Below, in pieces: positions 51,108-58,938 of a stretch of 58,938 bases of DNA. The notes beneath the pieces were generated by a model that was not told where the DNA came from, searched no databases, and worked only from the letters and a program-made list of their open reading frames with translations. The stretch spans positions 1 through 58,938 of the forward strand of contig CAYQDB010000014.1 of assembly GCA_964416195.1 (NCBI GenBank), given 5' to 3'. Positions within the stretch are counted from its first letter, which is position 1. Each line of letters opens with the position of its first letter. The stretch is from CAYQDB01 sp964416195. Its GTDB lineage: Bacteria; Zixibacteria; MSB-5A5; GN15; FEB-12. Both the position numbers and the translations under genes were made by a program.

Positions 51108-52001
51108 TTACGGGCCATCTCCCTGATGCTGGGTATCTGTTGGGATTGTCGCCCCGGCGTTATCTATCTCATCTGCGTGAGAAGGTTGCCCATTACCGGA
51201 TCGCAAGGCATTAACCGTTTGGTTGAGCTTCGTCAGTTCCTCTCTTGCCCGCTGCGCAAAATCGTTGTTACGGGAAGCGTACAGCACTGATCGCGAAACA
51301 TTAATGACGGCTGTCTTGCGGAAGTTGTCCGTCCCGAAAAGCGCTGCCTTCTCAAGAGACCCCCCCTGAGCGCCAACGCCGGGAATCAGCAGCGGCATAT
51401 CACCTAGTTGCCGTATTTCCTTCAACTGCCAGGGGACGGTGGCTCCTACTACCAAACCGCAATTGCGATCCTTGTTCCAGTAGGAAACTTTTTCGGCCAC
51501 GATCCGGTACAGCGGCTTGCCTTCAACTCGCAGTTGCTGTATATCCTTGGAACCAGGGTTGGAGGTCAGGCAGAGGACAAAAACCCCCTTGTCCTTGTGT
51601 TCGAGAAAAGGCCGTAGCGAATCATACCCCATGTAAGGATTCAACGTCACCCAGTCGGCGTTCAATTTACCGAAAAGTGCCTCTGCATAGTGAGCAGCGG
51701 TATTGCCGATGTCTCCCCGTTTACCATCGAGGATGATAGGAATCTCACGCGGAATGCGGGTCACGATCTGTTTAAGAAGCGAAATCCCCTCCGTGCCGAG
51801 GCTTTCATAGAAAGCCAGGTTCGGCTTATAGGCGCAGACCAGATCAGCCGTCGCATCTACAATACCGCAGGTAAAGTCAAACATCCCCTTTGTCGTCTTT
51901 GCATAATCAGGTGGCATACGCTTCGGGTCAAGATCCAACCCAAGGCAGATTATGGAGTTCGTTTTTGACTGTATCTTTTGAAGTTCCTTTAATGCGCTCA
52001 T
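51108..52001 (-). CDS. pyrF: Orotidine 5'-phosphate decarboxylase, type 2
   Basis: 297 aa. The catalytic motif LDGKRGDIGNTA (Asp-Lys-Asp) and the N-terminal ICLGLDLDP identify type 2 PyrF. A hydrophilic tail of about 30 residues at the end is extra. It makes UMP from OMP in the cytoplasm. Last gene of the TPR-pyrK-pyrD-pyrF operon; its ATG overlaps the pyrD stop. Confidence 0.95.
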   Translation of the reverse strand: MSALKELQKIQSKTNSIICLGLDLDPKRMPPDYAKTTKGMFDFTCGIVDATADLVCAYKPNLAFYESLGTEGISLLKQIVTRIPREIPIILDGKRGDIGNTAAHYAEALFGKLNADWVTLNPYMGYDSLRPFLEHKDKGVFVLCLTSNPGSKDIQQLRVEGKPLYRIVAEKVSYWNKDRNCGLVVGATVPWQLKEIRQLGDMPLLIPGVGAQGGSLEKAALFGTDNFRKTAVINVSRSVLYASRNNDFAQRAREELTKLNQTVNALRSGNGQPSHADEIDNAGATIPTDTQHQGDGP

Positions 52002-52918
52002 CAGTACTTCCTCACTTCGCCGACAAGATCACGAACTGATGTCAGCTTTCTTTTCTTTAAGTAACCTGCGAGATCATGGACAATCTTGACTGGGATGTCC
52101 GGTTCGACAAACAGAGCGGTTCCCACCTGCACGGCCGTCGCGCCGCACAAGAGGAACTCGACCACATCCAGGTAGCTGCTTATACCGCCGATGCCGATTA
52201 TGGGCAGCCGGCAGCCACTGTAGACGGCGTCGACTTTCGCCAGTGCAATCGGTTTGATGGCCGGGCCGGTAAGCCCTCCCTTGTTGTTGGTGAGCCTTGG
52301 GCGCCAGGTCTCGATGTCGATTGCTGTACCGACAACCGAATTGATAAGCGATAAGGCATCAGCGCCGCCCTGCTCCGCGGCTCGGGCGATTTGGACAATA
52401 TCAGTCACGTTGGGAGAAAGCTTGGCGATAACCGGCCTCGAAAAGACTTCCTTTACCGCAGCCACCGATTTCTCGGTCATGGTGGGATCGGCTCCAAACT
52501 CCATCCCGCCCTTGTCGACATTGGGGCAACTGATGTTCAGTTCCACCATATCCACATGCTCGCAGTCGTTCAACCGGGCACAGACCTCAACGTATTCATG
52601 AAGGCTGGAGCCTGCTACGTTGACGATGACCCTTGTCTTCTGCTTCGACAGGAAGGGGATTTTGTCGCTCAGAAAGCGGTCGATGCCGACATTGGCCAGG
52701 CCGATGGCGTTGAGCATGCCGCTCGCCGTTTCAGCAGTGCGCGGAGAAGGATACCCCAGACGTGGCTTCAGGGTTATGGACTTGGTGACCAGCGCCCCCA
52801 GCTTAGAAAGGGGGAATATCTGGGCCAGCTCTTCCCCATAGCCGCAGCAGCCGGAGGCGGTCATAATGGGATTCGCGAACCGGACCCCGGCGATGGTAAC
52901 TTTCAAATCCGGAGTCAC
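52001..52918 (-). CDS. pyrD: Dihydroorotate dehydrogenase B, catalytic subunit
   Basis: 305 aa. Type 1B features: NPIMTASGCCGYGEE at the start, NISCPNVDKGG with the catalytic Cys segment replaced as usual for 1B, and GIGGISS near the end, with FMN contacts. Works with PyrK to pass electrons from dihydroorotate to NAD. Overlaps pyrK by 4 nt. Confidence 0.95.
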   Translation of the reverse strand: MTPDLKVTIAGVRFANPIMTASGCCGYGEELAQIFPLSKLGALVTKSITLKPRLGYPSPRTAETASGMLNAIGLANVGIDRFLSDKIPFLSKQKTRVIVNVAGSSLHEYVEVCARLNDCEHVDMVELNISCPNVDKGGMEFGADPTMTEKSVAAVKEVFSRPVIAKLSPNVTDIVQIARAAEQGGADALSLINSVVGTAIDIETWRPRLTNNKGGLTGPAIKPIALAKVDAVYSGCRLPIIGIGGISSYLDVVEFLLCGATAVQVGTALFVEPDIPVKIVHDLAGYLKKRKLTSVRDLVGEVRKY

Positions 52919-53706
52919 AACACCACCTCCCCGATATCAAAAACTGGCCCCTCGCGGCAGACTCTGGCATGTCCTCCTTCTGCAAGTTCCACGACACATC
53001 CGAGACAGACCCCAATACCACACGGCATAGGCGCTTCAAGCGAGAGTTGACCGGGTATGCCGTACTTCAACCCAATGTCGTCAGTGGCCTTGAGCATTCC
53101 GGGTGGGCCACAGGCGTAGATTCTCACCCGACTGTCTCTGTAAGCCAATATGTACTTTTCCAGCGCTTCCGTTACTAATCCCCGTTCCCCCAGAGAGCCA
53201 TCCTCGGTTACTTGCTCGAACCTTACGCCCAGCTTCCTGATACGGGAGCGCTCCACAAGGTCCCCTCCAGACTGTCCACCGTAAAAAAAGACTACCTGCT
53301 CGGATTTGTAACCCTGTCTGATCATTTCAGAGGTCAGAAACAAGAGTGGTGGAAAGCCGATGCCACCGGCGACAATGAGCGCCGTTTCGTTTTTCCTTGG
53401 CAGCGTGAACGGCGCACCCAGGGGCCCGAGAAGGTTGACGGGGGCGCCTTTGCGCAGTCCCGATAGAATGGCGGTGCCACGGCCGAGGACTTTTAGAATA
53501 ATCTCTATCTCGTTATTAGGGGAGACATGGGCGATGGAGAAGGCCCGCCTGAAAAAGATGTCTGTCGCCGGCAGCTTGATGTGAAGAAACTGGCCCGGTT
53601 GACAACTGGAAGCACGGGAGAAGCTCCCGAAAGTGAGAGAGTAGTAATCGTTTTTCAGATTTCGATTCTTCAGCAAGAACGTGTCTTCACACGTCACTTT
53701 GGTCAT
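52915..53706 (-). CDS. pyrK: Dihydroorotate dehydrogenase B, electron-transfer subunit
   Basis: 263 aa. FAD-binding part with RRAFSIAH (about 54-61), NAD part with VAGGIGFPPL, and the C-terminal [2Fe-2S] motif with C in PCGIGVCLGC and a later Cys in RVCREG. Overlaps the TPR lipoprotein gene by 4 nt at its start. Confidence 0.94.
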   Translation of the reverse strand: MTKVTCEDTFLLKNRNLKNDYYSLTFGSFSRASSCQPGQFLHIKLPATDIFFRRAFSIAHVSPNNEIEIILKVLGRGTAILSGLRKGAPVNLLGPLGAPFTLPRKNETALIVAGGIGFPPLLFLTSEMIRQGYKSEQVVFFYGGQSGGDLVERSRIRKLGVRFEQVTEDGSLGERGLVTEALEKYILAYRDSRVRIYACGPPGMLKATDDIGLKYGIPGQLSLEAPMPCGIGVCLGCVVELAEGGHARVCREGPVFDIGEVVL

Positions 53707-55823
53707 CGCAGATGTCCCGGTAACGTCACATGAAACTTGTACACAAACCAGACTTCCTGTAACTCCGGCCTTAGAAGCTTCGAGTCAAAAACTGTTGAGG
53801 TCACAGTTTCCTCGGCACGACGGTCGATTTCCTCTACGCCGGAGGAAGTCTTGCGGATATAATCAGTAACTTCTCCAGTGAAATCAAACTGAATTTGAAA
53901 GTACAAATCCCCTTCCCAGGCGGAAGCATACGCCTCGGTTGGATAGACAAACTCGTCCCGGACCTCTATGGGCCTTATCTCGGCAGGAAGGTCATACGCT
54001 CGCTCACCACTCGGATCAGTGTAGATCGCCTTCAGCGGGTCTACATAAGATGTTGTGTCCTCCTCTGCTGTTCCTCCCTCAGATGCGAACTGGTCGCCTT
54101 CTCCTTCTTCCCCTGCTGTGGAGTCACCTGGTTCCTCTGAGGGGCGCTGCGGTTGGGGATGATAGCTTGTACGTTGTGATGCTTGGTTGGCCCAGAAGGA
54201 ACCGGGAAAAGAGTCAACGTACTCCTGGTAGGCAATAATAACTGATGAGTCGCCGGGACTTTCATAGTTCTCAGTCAACCAGATGAGAGCAAAACGTGCC
54301 TGCAGGTAGTACCTGGAGTCGGGAAAGTGGTCGACGATGTAGGCATAGTATACACGGGCCGAGTCGATATTTTCTTCATCGATGAGGAAGTACTCGGCTT
54401 TCTCAATGTACGCGCCGGCGTAGCCGGTATCGGCAGCCGTACCGCACAAACCCAGCGCCTCCAGCGCATCGGGAATGAAATCGGACTCCGGATACTCTTG
54501 CAGAACCGCTCGCAGGATCGAATCGGCTTTAGCTGTGTTCCCCTCGTGTTCCTTGACCATCTGTGATAAGGCAATCATCCCTTTCGGCGTCTCATAAGCT
54601 GTTGGGAACGAATCAACCAGATATTGCATCTCTAAGATTGCCGTGTCCGGCTTGTTCAGCTTCAACCAGTACAGCTCGGCCAGTTGGTACTGAGTGTAGG
54701 CGGCGTCATCTATTGCATCCTGGGTTGTTGTGGAATCGATCTCAAAGGTGCGGGCAAAGGTCTCAAGTTTTCCGATATCAGAAGATCTCTGAAGAGCATC
54801 TTGTCCAATCTCTGATGAACGATCCAGTTCAATAACTTTATCGTAGTACTCTTTTGCTTTTGTCAAATTATCGTAGTCAAACTGGTATATCAGCCCCAGA
54901 TTATAATACGCCTGGGCAGCTACCTTCTTGTTTTTCTCTTGAGTAGCCACTTCCTCATAGACCGCTTCCGCCTGATCCATGTCGTCCTCGTACTCGTAAC
55001 CCTCGGCCACCTTGAGTTTCAGCACGCCCAGCGAGTCAAAGTACGTCTCATCCTTAATGAGCGTCTGGAGATAATCAAGGCCAGCGCCAATTTGCTGCCT
55101 CCAGTAGGAACATAAAGCCGCCTGATACAGAGCGTGATACCTATCATTGTTGTCTGGATCCATTCCAAGGATCTGCAGGTATGCGCCAAGGGCGTCCTTG
55201 AACCGAAACATCTGAAAGTAAGCATCGGCAATATAGTTTTGTGCCACAATCACCTGTTGGTCATTTCCGAGTGAATCGCGCACAGCTAAGAAGTACTGCA
55301 CCGCCTTGTCATATCTGTTGTTTTCGAAGTAAAATGTCCCCAACCCAATAGCCGCTTCTGTTTTGAAATCCCGACCTGCATCGCTTTTAAACAGTTCCTC
55401 AAACAGCTCCATGGCCTCATCCACTTCCTTTTGTTCCAGCTTTGCCTTGGCAAGGTACAGCTTAGCATCCAGGGCGTATTTGGAATCTGGATAATTGGCC
55501 AGTATCTCTCGGCAGCGATGCTCAGACTTCCTGTATTGCTTGGTGTAGTAATAGGAAACAGCAAGAACATAGACGGCGTCATCATACCACTTCGAGTTGG
55601 GATAGTTCTCTACTACTTTGAGTGATTTCTCGATGGCTTTCTTGTACTCGGTAGTCCTGATACTCGTTCGTCCATACTTGCTCGACTTACGAGCTCTCTC
55701 CGCCTCATTGAAGGAATGTCGGGCATGAAAAAAGGTATTATAGTAAACGCAGCCTCCAGCTAAGCTAATGACAAACAGCAGGAGAAGCAGATACTTAATG
55801 GTATTTCTACAACGTCGAGCCAT
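53703..55823 (-). CDS. TPR lipoprotein with TonB-like C-terminal domain
   Basis: 706 aa. The signal ends in LAGGC with the lipidated Cys at 25. From about 60 to 560 there are TPR-like repeats of the outer-membrane assembly type (YPNSKWYDDAVY, YPDSKYALDAKL). An acidic linker follows (EEPGDSTAGEEGEGD) and then a domain of about 90 residues resembling the TonB C-terminal fold (YPTEAYASAWEGDLYFQIQFDFTGEV). It should hang from a membrane in the periplasm. Its place at the head of the pyrimidine operon, with 4-nt overlap to pyrK, is odd and may be simple co-transcription. Confidence 0.85.
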   Translation of the reverse strand: MARRCRNTIKYLLLLLFVISLAGGCVYYNTFFHARHSFNEAERARKSSKYGRTSIRTTEYKKAIEKSLKVVENYPNSKWYDDAVYVLAVSYYYTKQYRKSEHRCREILANYPDSKYALDAKLYLAKAKLEQKEVDEAMELFEELFKSDAGRDFKTEAAIGLGTFYFENNRYDKAVQYFLAVRDSLGNDQQVIVAQNYIADAYFQMFRFKDALGAYLQILGMDPDNNDRYHALYQAALCSYWRQQIGAGLDYLQTLIKDETYFDSLGVLKLKVAEGYEYEDDMDQAEAVYEEVATQEKNKKVAAQAYYNLGLIYQFDYDNLTKAKEYYDKVIELDRSSEIGQDALQRSSDIGKLETFARTFEIDSTTTQDAIDDAAYTQYQLAELYWLKLNKPDTAILEMQYLVDSFPTAYETPKGMIALSQMVKEHEGNTAKADSILRAVLQEYPESDFIPDALEALGLCGTAADTGYAGAYIEKAEYFLIDEENIDSARVYYAYIVDHFPDSRYYLQARFALIWLTENYESPGDSSVIIAYQEYVDSFPGSFWANQASQRTSYHPQPQRPSEEPGDSTAGEEGEGDQFASEGGTAEEDTTSYVDPLKAIYTDPSGERAYDLPAEIRPIEVRDEFVYPTEAYASAWEGDLYFQIQFDFTGEVTDYIRKTSSGVEEIDRRAEETVTSTVFDSKLLRPELQEVWFVYKFHVTLPGHLR

Positions 55824-55890
55824 CTCATGTTCCTGAGCGATACATCTGTGATTCCTTATACCCCTGAGGCTAAAACGGCGTTTCAGCGGC

Positions 55891-56634
55891 CTACCCCGGC
55901 GCCGGGCTTTGTCTTGCCCGCTCTATCAGTGTCGGCAAGAACTCTCCCGACTTGGCCGAGACGTAGAAATCGGCTAGGCCGCTCAGTGGGGTCATTTCCG
56001 GGTTGATCTCAATGAATGTGGCGCCATGGTGCTTCGCGGTGATCGGCAGGCTTGCCGCCGGTTGGACGATGGCCGATGTCCCGATCGAGAAAAACAGTTG
56101 GGTTCGTTCCGATTCAGAAAAGGCCCTGTTGATGATCTGTGAGTCGAGCATCTCGCCGAACCAAACAACATCAGGGCGGATCTTCCCACCGCACCGTGGA
56201 CAGGTGGGTATGTTATCCGGATCGATCTCAATTTCCTCTGCAAACTGGTGGTTGCAGTCAACGCACTTGTTTCGGTAAATGTTGCCGTGGAGCTCTAGGA
56301 TGTTCTTCGAACCGGCGGATTGGTGGAGGCTATCGACGTTCTGGGTGATCAGAGTAAAGCGCTCGAAGCTCTCCTCCAGGTCGCAAAGGGCATAATGCCC
56401 CGGATTGGGCTTCACTTCTCCAATAACCTCTCGCCGCCATTTATACCATTCCCAGACAATCTTAGGGTTCGACATAAAGGCCGACATAGTGGCCAATTCT
56501 TCGGGTTCGAATTTTCCCCATAAGCCCTCTTTGCCGCGAAAAGTCGGCACCCCTGATTCAGCCGAAATGCCGGCTCCGGTCAAAACCACGCAGGAACGGC
56601 AGTTTCTCACAGCATCTACGATCTCATCAAGCAT
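55891..56634 (-). CDS. Sir2-family NAD-dependent protein deacylase
   Basis: 247 aa from the ATG at 56634; the longer frame to 56754 runs into the neighbouring IS and is unlikely. NAD motif GAGISAESGVPTFRG, catalytic His in LHGNIYR, TQNVDSLH, and the structural zinc site (CVDC, CPRCGG). No ribosome site stands before the ATG. It removes acetyl or other acyl groups from lysine. The IS1-like transposase gene ends 59 nt upstream, so the native promoter may be separated. Confidence 0.92.
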   Translation of the reverse strand: MLDEIVDAVRNCRSCVVLTGAGISAESGVPTFRGKEGLWGKFEPEELATMSAFMSNPKIVWEWYKWRREVIGEVKPNPGHYALCDLEESFERFTLITQNVDSLHQSAGSKNILELHGNIYRNKCVDCNHQFAEEIEIDPDNIPTCPRCGGKIRPDVVWFGEMLDSQIINRAFSESERTQLFFSIGTSAIVQPAASLPITAKHHGATFIEINPEMTPLSGLADFYVSAKSGEFLPTLIERARQSPAPG

Positions 56635-56693
56635 CTTAAAAATATACAACACTCCCGTCCAAAAGACAACTAATAGGACTGGGCGGTAGTGGG

Positions 56694-57542
56694 TCAGTTT
56701 GATTTTTTTGACTCTTTTTCCTCTATCAGATTCACAATGTCCTTGATATTCCAAAGCCTATCGGTGACTCTGGCTTCCATTGCAGGGGTCACTCGTAGCG
56801 TCTGGTGGATACGGCAGAAATTGTAATACATAAAATGCAAGGCAACGGCGTGCTCAAGATTCTGGACTTTCTTACTAAAAGCGTTTGTTAACCGAGTGAA
56901 TCGCCTCATACTCATGCGCATAGTCAGGTTTTGCCGCTCGACATAAGACGTGGACACATGCCGCTTATCGGGCTTACCGTTAATTGTCTGCCGTTTTGTA
57001 CCATTACACTTTGGCGGACTGTATCGCCCTGCGCCCGCATGTTCTTGTCCGTAAAGTTTTACAAGCTGGGCGTAGTCTATATCTGCACCAAAAGCTTCAT
57101 CTACAGCTACCAAGTAAGCCTTGAGGCCGTCTGTCGTTAGCTGTACCCGATTCGCTAAACGGTCAGCGACATCTTTCATAAAGACGTTAGCCCACTCGGC
57201 ACTGCGCAGGCCTACAAGCCATGAGACGGCAAGTTTAGTGTCAGAGTCCAAAGCTACCCAAGTCCAAACATCACCGAATCCAAACTGACCTTCTTTGTCT
57301 TTGGGCACGTTCTTATCCTTAGCATAGCAGAATGCCCAAATCTCGTCACACTGTATCTTCTTACAGGTCAGATTACGCAGTACACGATCTTGATACTCTG
57401 CACAGGCCATACCAGCATCAACCAGAAGCTTGACGACAGTATTCTTAGCCACGCCGGTCATACGGACAGTGGAACGGATTGAATTACCTTCCACCAAAGC
57501 GGCGGTAACCGCTACTCTCTTTTCTTTCGACAACCTATTCAT
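56694..57542 (-). CDS. IS1-like transposase
   Basis: 282 aa. An N-terminal helix-turn-helix (SIRSTVRMTGVAKNTVVKLL) is followed by an RNase H-like DDE domain with CDEIWAFCY, LTTDGLKAY and the late RQNLTMRMSMRRFTRLTNAFSKK. This is the long single-frame IS1-type enzyme widespread in uncultivated bacteria. The gene seems intact. I could not find convincing terminal inverted repeats or target duplications by eye. Confidence 0.85.
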   Translation of the reverse strand: MNRLSKEKRVAVTAALVEGNSIRSTVRMTGVAKNTVVKLLVDAGMACAEYQDRVLRNLTCKKIQCDEIWAFCYAKDKNVPKDKEGQFGFGDVWTWVALDSDTKLAVSWLVGLRSAEWANVFMKDVADRLANRVQLTTDGLKAYLVAVDEAFGADIDYAQLVKLYGQEHAGAGRYSPPKCNGTKRQTINGKPDKRHVSTSYVERQNLTMRMSMRRFTRLTNAFSKKVQNLEHAVALHFMYYNFCRIHQTLRVTPAMEARVTDRLWNIKDIVNLIEEKESKKSN

Positions 57543-57810
57543 AATGACCTAATATACAAGACCGCTCTTGCAATGCCAAGTCTTTTTTTCAATTTTGCTC
57601 AATTTTTTTTGTAATAGTCGCATCATTTCTTTTCACGTCTGTTAATACCTGATATATGCATATAACCATCAAATACATTGTGTCTCAATGGCTTATCCAG
57701 TCTCAGCCAACAGCAATAGCCATAAGTATACCATTACGATTATTTTTGATCTTGGATGCGAAAAAACTTGACACAGGGGGATATAAATATCTATTATTGA
57801 CTAACAATCA
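57543..57810. other. AT-rich gap behind the transposase start
   Basis: It should include one end of the IS, but I cannot fix the terminus. No gene is seen. A TTGACA (57766) has no well-placed -10 partner that I trust. Confidence 0.4.
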
Positions 57811-57970
57811 GGGGCAGCACCGATTTGGTTGACCGCCTTCTGGGTGCTGCCCCAGAAAGGAGAATTGTTGTGAGAAGAGTAGTTGCCCTCGGTTCTTTTA
57901 AGACCGGTTGAATCGGGGGCTACCAAGGAAGGTGGGGTCGAGGGACGCCTCGGCCTCTACTCTCCTCCTG
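57811..57970 (+). ncRNA. Candidate structured leader RNA
   Basis: An 11-bp perfect stem, GGGGCAGCACC (57811-57821) with GGTGCTGCCCC (57843-57853), encloses a 21-nt loop. A ribosome site and a 13-codon frame follow, and then a second hairpin with CGAGG-GACG-CCTCG (57939-57952) in a G-rich/C-rich context that can extend to about 57969. The arrangement recalls attenuation or a regulatory leader before the gene at 58018. It does not match a riboswitch class that I can recognise. Confidence 0.4.
57870..57911 (+). CDS. Possible 13-aa leader peptide
   Basis: AAAGGAG stands 7 nt before GTG, and the frame reads VRRVVALGSFKTG and stops with TGA. The strong ribosome site and position between two hairpins favour translation. 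It has no run of one amino acid as in amino-acid attenuators. Confidence 0.35.
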   Translation: MRRVVALGSFKTG

Positions 57971-58017
57971 TAACTGATGAGTAGATAACTTATTATAAAT
58001 AGAAAGGCAAGTTAAAA

Positions 58018-58551
58018 ATGACTAAAAAAGAAGATTATCAAGCTGCAATTGCAGCTTTGGAAACCAAGATCAAGGCATTACATATTGCCATAGCGGAATT
58101 GAAGGCAATGTCTGGTTCACCTTCTGACGCTGAATCGGTAGAAGATATAAATAGTCCAGATTCAACTTTAGGAAAGACATCAAAGGACGAGCCTGAATTA
58201 CGTCCATATATTTTCTTTGGGATGAGTAAGACTGAAGCTGCGAAAATATATCTTCAAATAATGAAGCGTCCTAAAGAAACTCGTGAAATCGCTGAGGGAA
58301 TAAAGGCTGGTGGGATTCTATCCGAAACGAAACATCTTAATGCTGTAGTTCATTCCGCTTTAAGCCGAAGCAAAATCTTTATCAGGGTCGGAAAAAAGTG
58401 GGGGTTGTCAGAGTGGTATCCAAGTCGTGCTGCACAAAAAGCCTCAAAAAACGGGAAAGAAGATCAAGGTGAGAAGAAGCTGCGCACTCGGAGGAAGAGG
58501 AAAAAACGACCTTCCAAGAAAATAAGTGATGATACCCATTCTGAAGATTGA
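58018..58551 (+). CDS. Coiled-coil/winged-helix protein of unknown function
   Basis: 177 aa. The N-terminal 33 residues form a short coiled coil (AALETKIKALHIAIAELKAM). An acidic linker leads to a compact domain (about 62-140) resembling a HARE-type winged helix (MSKTEAAKIYLQIMKRPKETREIAEG). A Lys/Arg-rich tail ends it. It may bind nucleic acid. Similar modules are found in defence and chromatin-like proteins. It is likely co-transcribed with the next gene. Confidence 0.6.
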   Translation: MTKKEDYQAAIAALETKIKALHIAIAELKAMSGSPSDAESVEDINSPDSTLGKTSKDEPELRPYIFFGMSKTEAAKIYLQIMKRPKETREIAEGIKAGGILSETKHLNAVVHSALSRSKIFIRVGKKWGLSEWYPSRAAQKASKNGKEDQGEKKLRTRRKRKKRPSKKISDDTHSED

Positions 58552-58577
58552 AACTGTCCCTGAAAGGATGAATACTC

Positions 58578-58889
58578 ATGGGATTATTAAGAAAAACAAG
58601 GACTGTCAAAGTAGATGATGAATTAAAAAAACATGTTGCTGAAGCAATAGACCGTCTCGGGGAATCACATCATTTCTATAGGATGCTGTCAGCATCTAAG
58701 AATTTCTTAGCACGATACGCAGATAAATGTAAGCCTATCAGCTCAAGTGAGACCATTTTTCTTTTTCAGCCAAGACCTATACCTGGCACAATCGACATAA
58801 GCATACTCTTTATTGTCAGTCCTGATGACTTAGAGATTACACTATGTACTTTGGATATAGTTTATGAGGACGAATTAGGGGAAAACTAA
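58578..58889 (+). CDS. Small alpha+beta protein, unknown
   Basis: 103 aa with AAAGGAT about 10 nt before the ATG. A charged N-terminal helix is followed by strand-rich sequence (TIDISILFIVSPDDLEITLCTLDIVYED). It seems complete and starts 26 nt after the previous gene. No family recognised. Confidence 0.55.
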   Translation: MGLLRKTRTVKVDDELKKHVAEAIDRLGESHHFYRMLSASKNFLARYADKCKPISSSETIFLFQPRPIPGTIDISILFIVSPDDLEITLCTLDIVYEDELGEN

Positions 58890-58938
58890 GTTATATCTTT
58901 CGGCGACAACATGTGCTAATGCAAGTTGCCTCTTGGTG

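Noticed and set aside
56640..57700. Terminal inverted repeats of the IS1-like element
   Set aside because: Candidate ends (around 56680 and 57620) share only scattered bases; I could not define a pair, so no element boundaries are given.
1..58938. CRISPR array
   Set aside because: No series of regularly spaced repeats of 25-40 nt was seen. The GTTCCGT units are too short and irregular.

Overview
The window looks like chromosomal DNA of an anaerobic, uncultivated Gram-negative bacterium. It has LptF/LptG permeases, an outer-membrane beta barrel, lipoproteins, a large TPR-bearing Ser/Thr kinase, many sigma-54 activators and a [NiFe] hydrogenase/heterodisulfide-reductase cluster. Gene style recalls the FCB-related candidate phyla (Zixibacteria-like), but that placement is an impression; no rRNA or universal marker is present to test it.

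Layout. (1) 1-2002: the start of hypA (minus strand, cut by the window edge) and a beta-lactamase-fold serine hydrolase. (2) 2003-19869: an older integrative element, bounded by copies of a 22-nt tRNA-Ser 3'-end core and carrying a truncated integrase beside its right core. Its cargo is a lipoprotein, a GAF-AAA+-Fis sigma-54 activator, a kinase-TPR protein and a tightly packed nine-gene operon. That operon encodes an acyl/thioester-type reductase, a diacylglycerol-kinase-like enzyme, a CdsA-type cytidylyltransferase, a CDP-alcohol phosphotransferase, a methyltransferase, two small envelope proteins, a radical SAM/SPASM-methyltransferase fusion and an Omp85-type barrel. (3) 19848-43792: a second element in tandem, with an intact integrase next to the complete tRNA-Ser(GGA). 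Its left part is debris (recombinase with an internal stop, broken ankyrin gene, IS fragment). Its core is an AT-rich signalling block (sensor kinase, NtrC-type regulator, three single receivers, receiver-kinase) plus hdrC-hdrB, followed by a less AT-rich block with a split hdrA, nuoE- and nuoF-like genes, a HoxU-HdrA fusion, mvhD-mvhG-mvhA and a maturation protease. (4) 43860-56634: ordinary backbone: fetA/fetB-like exporter, a YhaM-like nuclease, lptF-lptG, a methyltransferase, an Smr protein, pyrF-pyrD-pyrK behind a TPR lipoprotein, and a sirtuin. (5) 56694-58938: an IS1-like transposase gene and accessory DNA with a structured leader and two unassigned genes.

How the genes fit together. 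In the older element I find three sequences with GG-N10-GC sigma-54 promoter architecture, in front of the lipoprotein, the kinase and the nine-gene operon. Upstream of two of them lies the same palindromic motif (GGATA-S-TAA-S-TAT), centred 97 and 98 nt before the first G of the -24 element. The sigma-54 activator gene lies beside one of these sites. I infer a self-contained regulon that switches on synthesis of an unusual, methylated or radical-modified envelope lipid. In the second element the genes predict a soluble flavin-based electron-bifurcating complex joining H2, NAD(H) and a HdrBC-type acceptor. The HdrA flavoprotein is unusual: its N-terminal half is one gene, and its C-terminal half is fused behind a HoxU-type ferredoxin domain three genes later.
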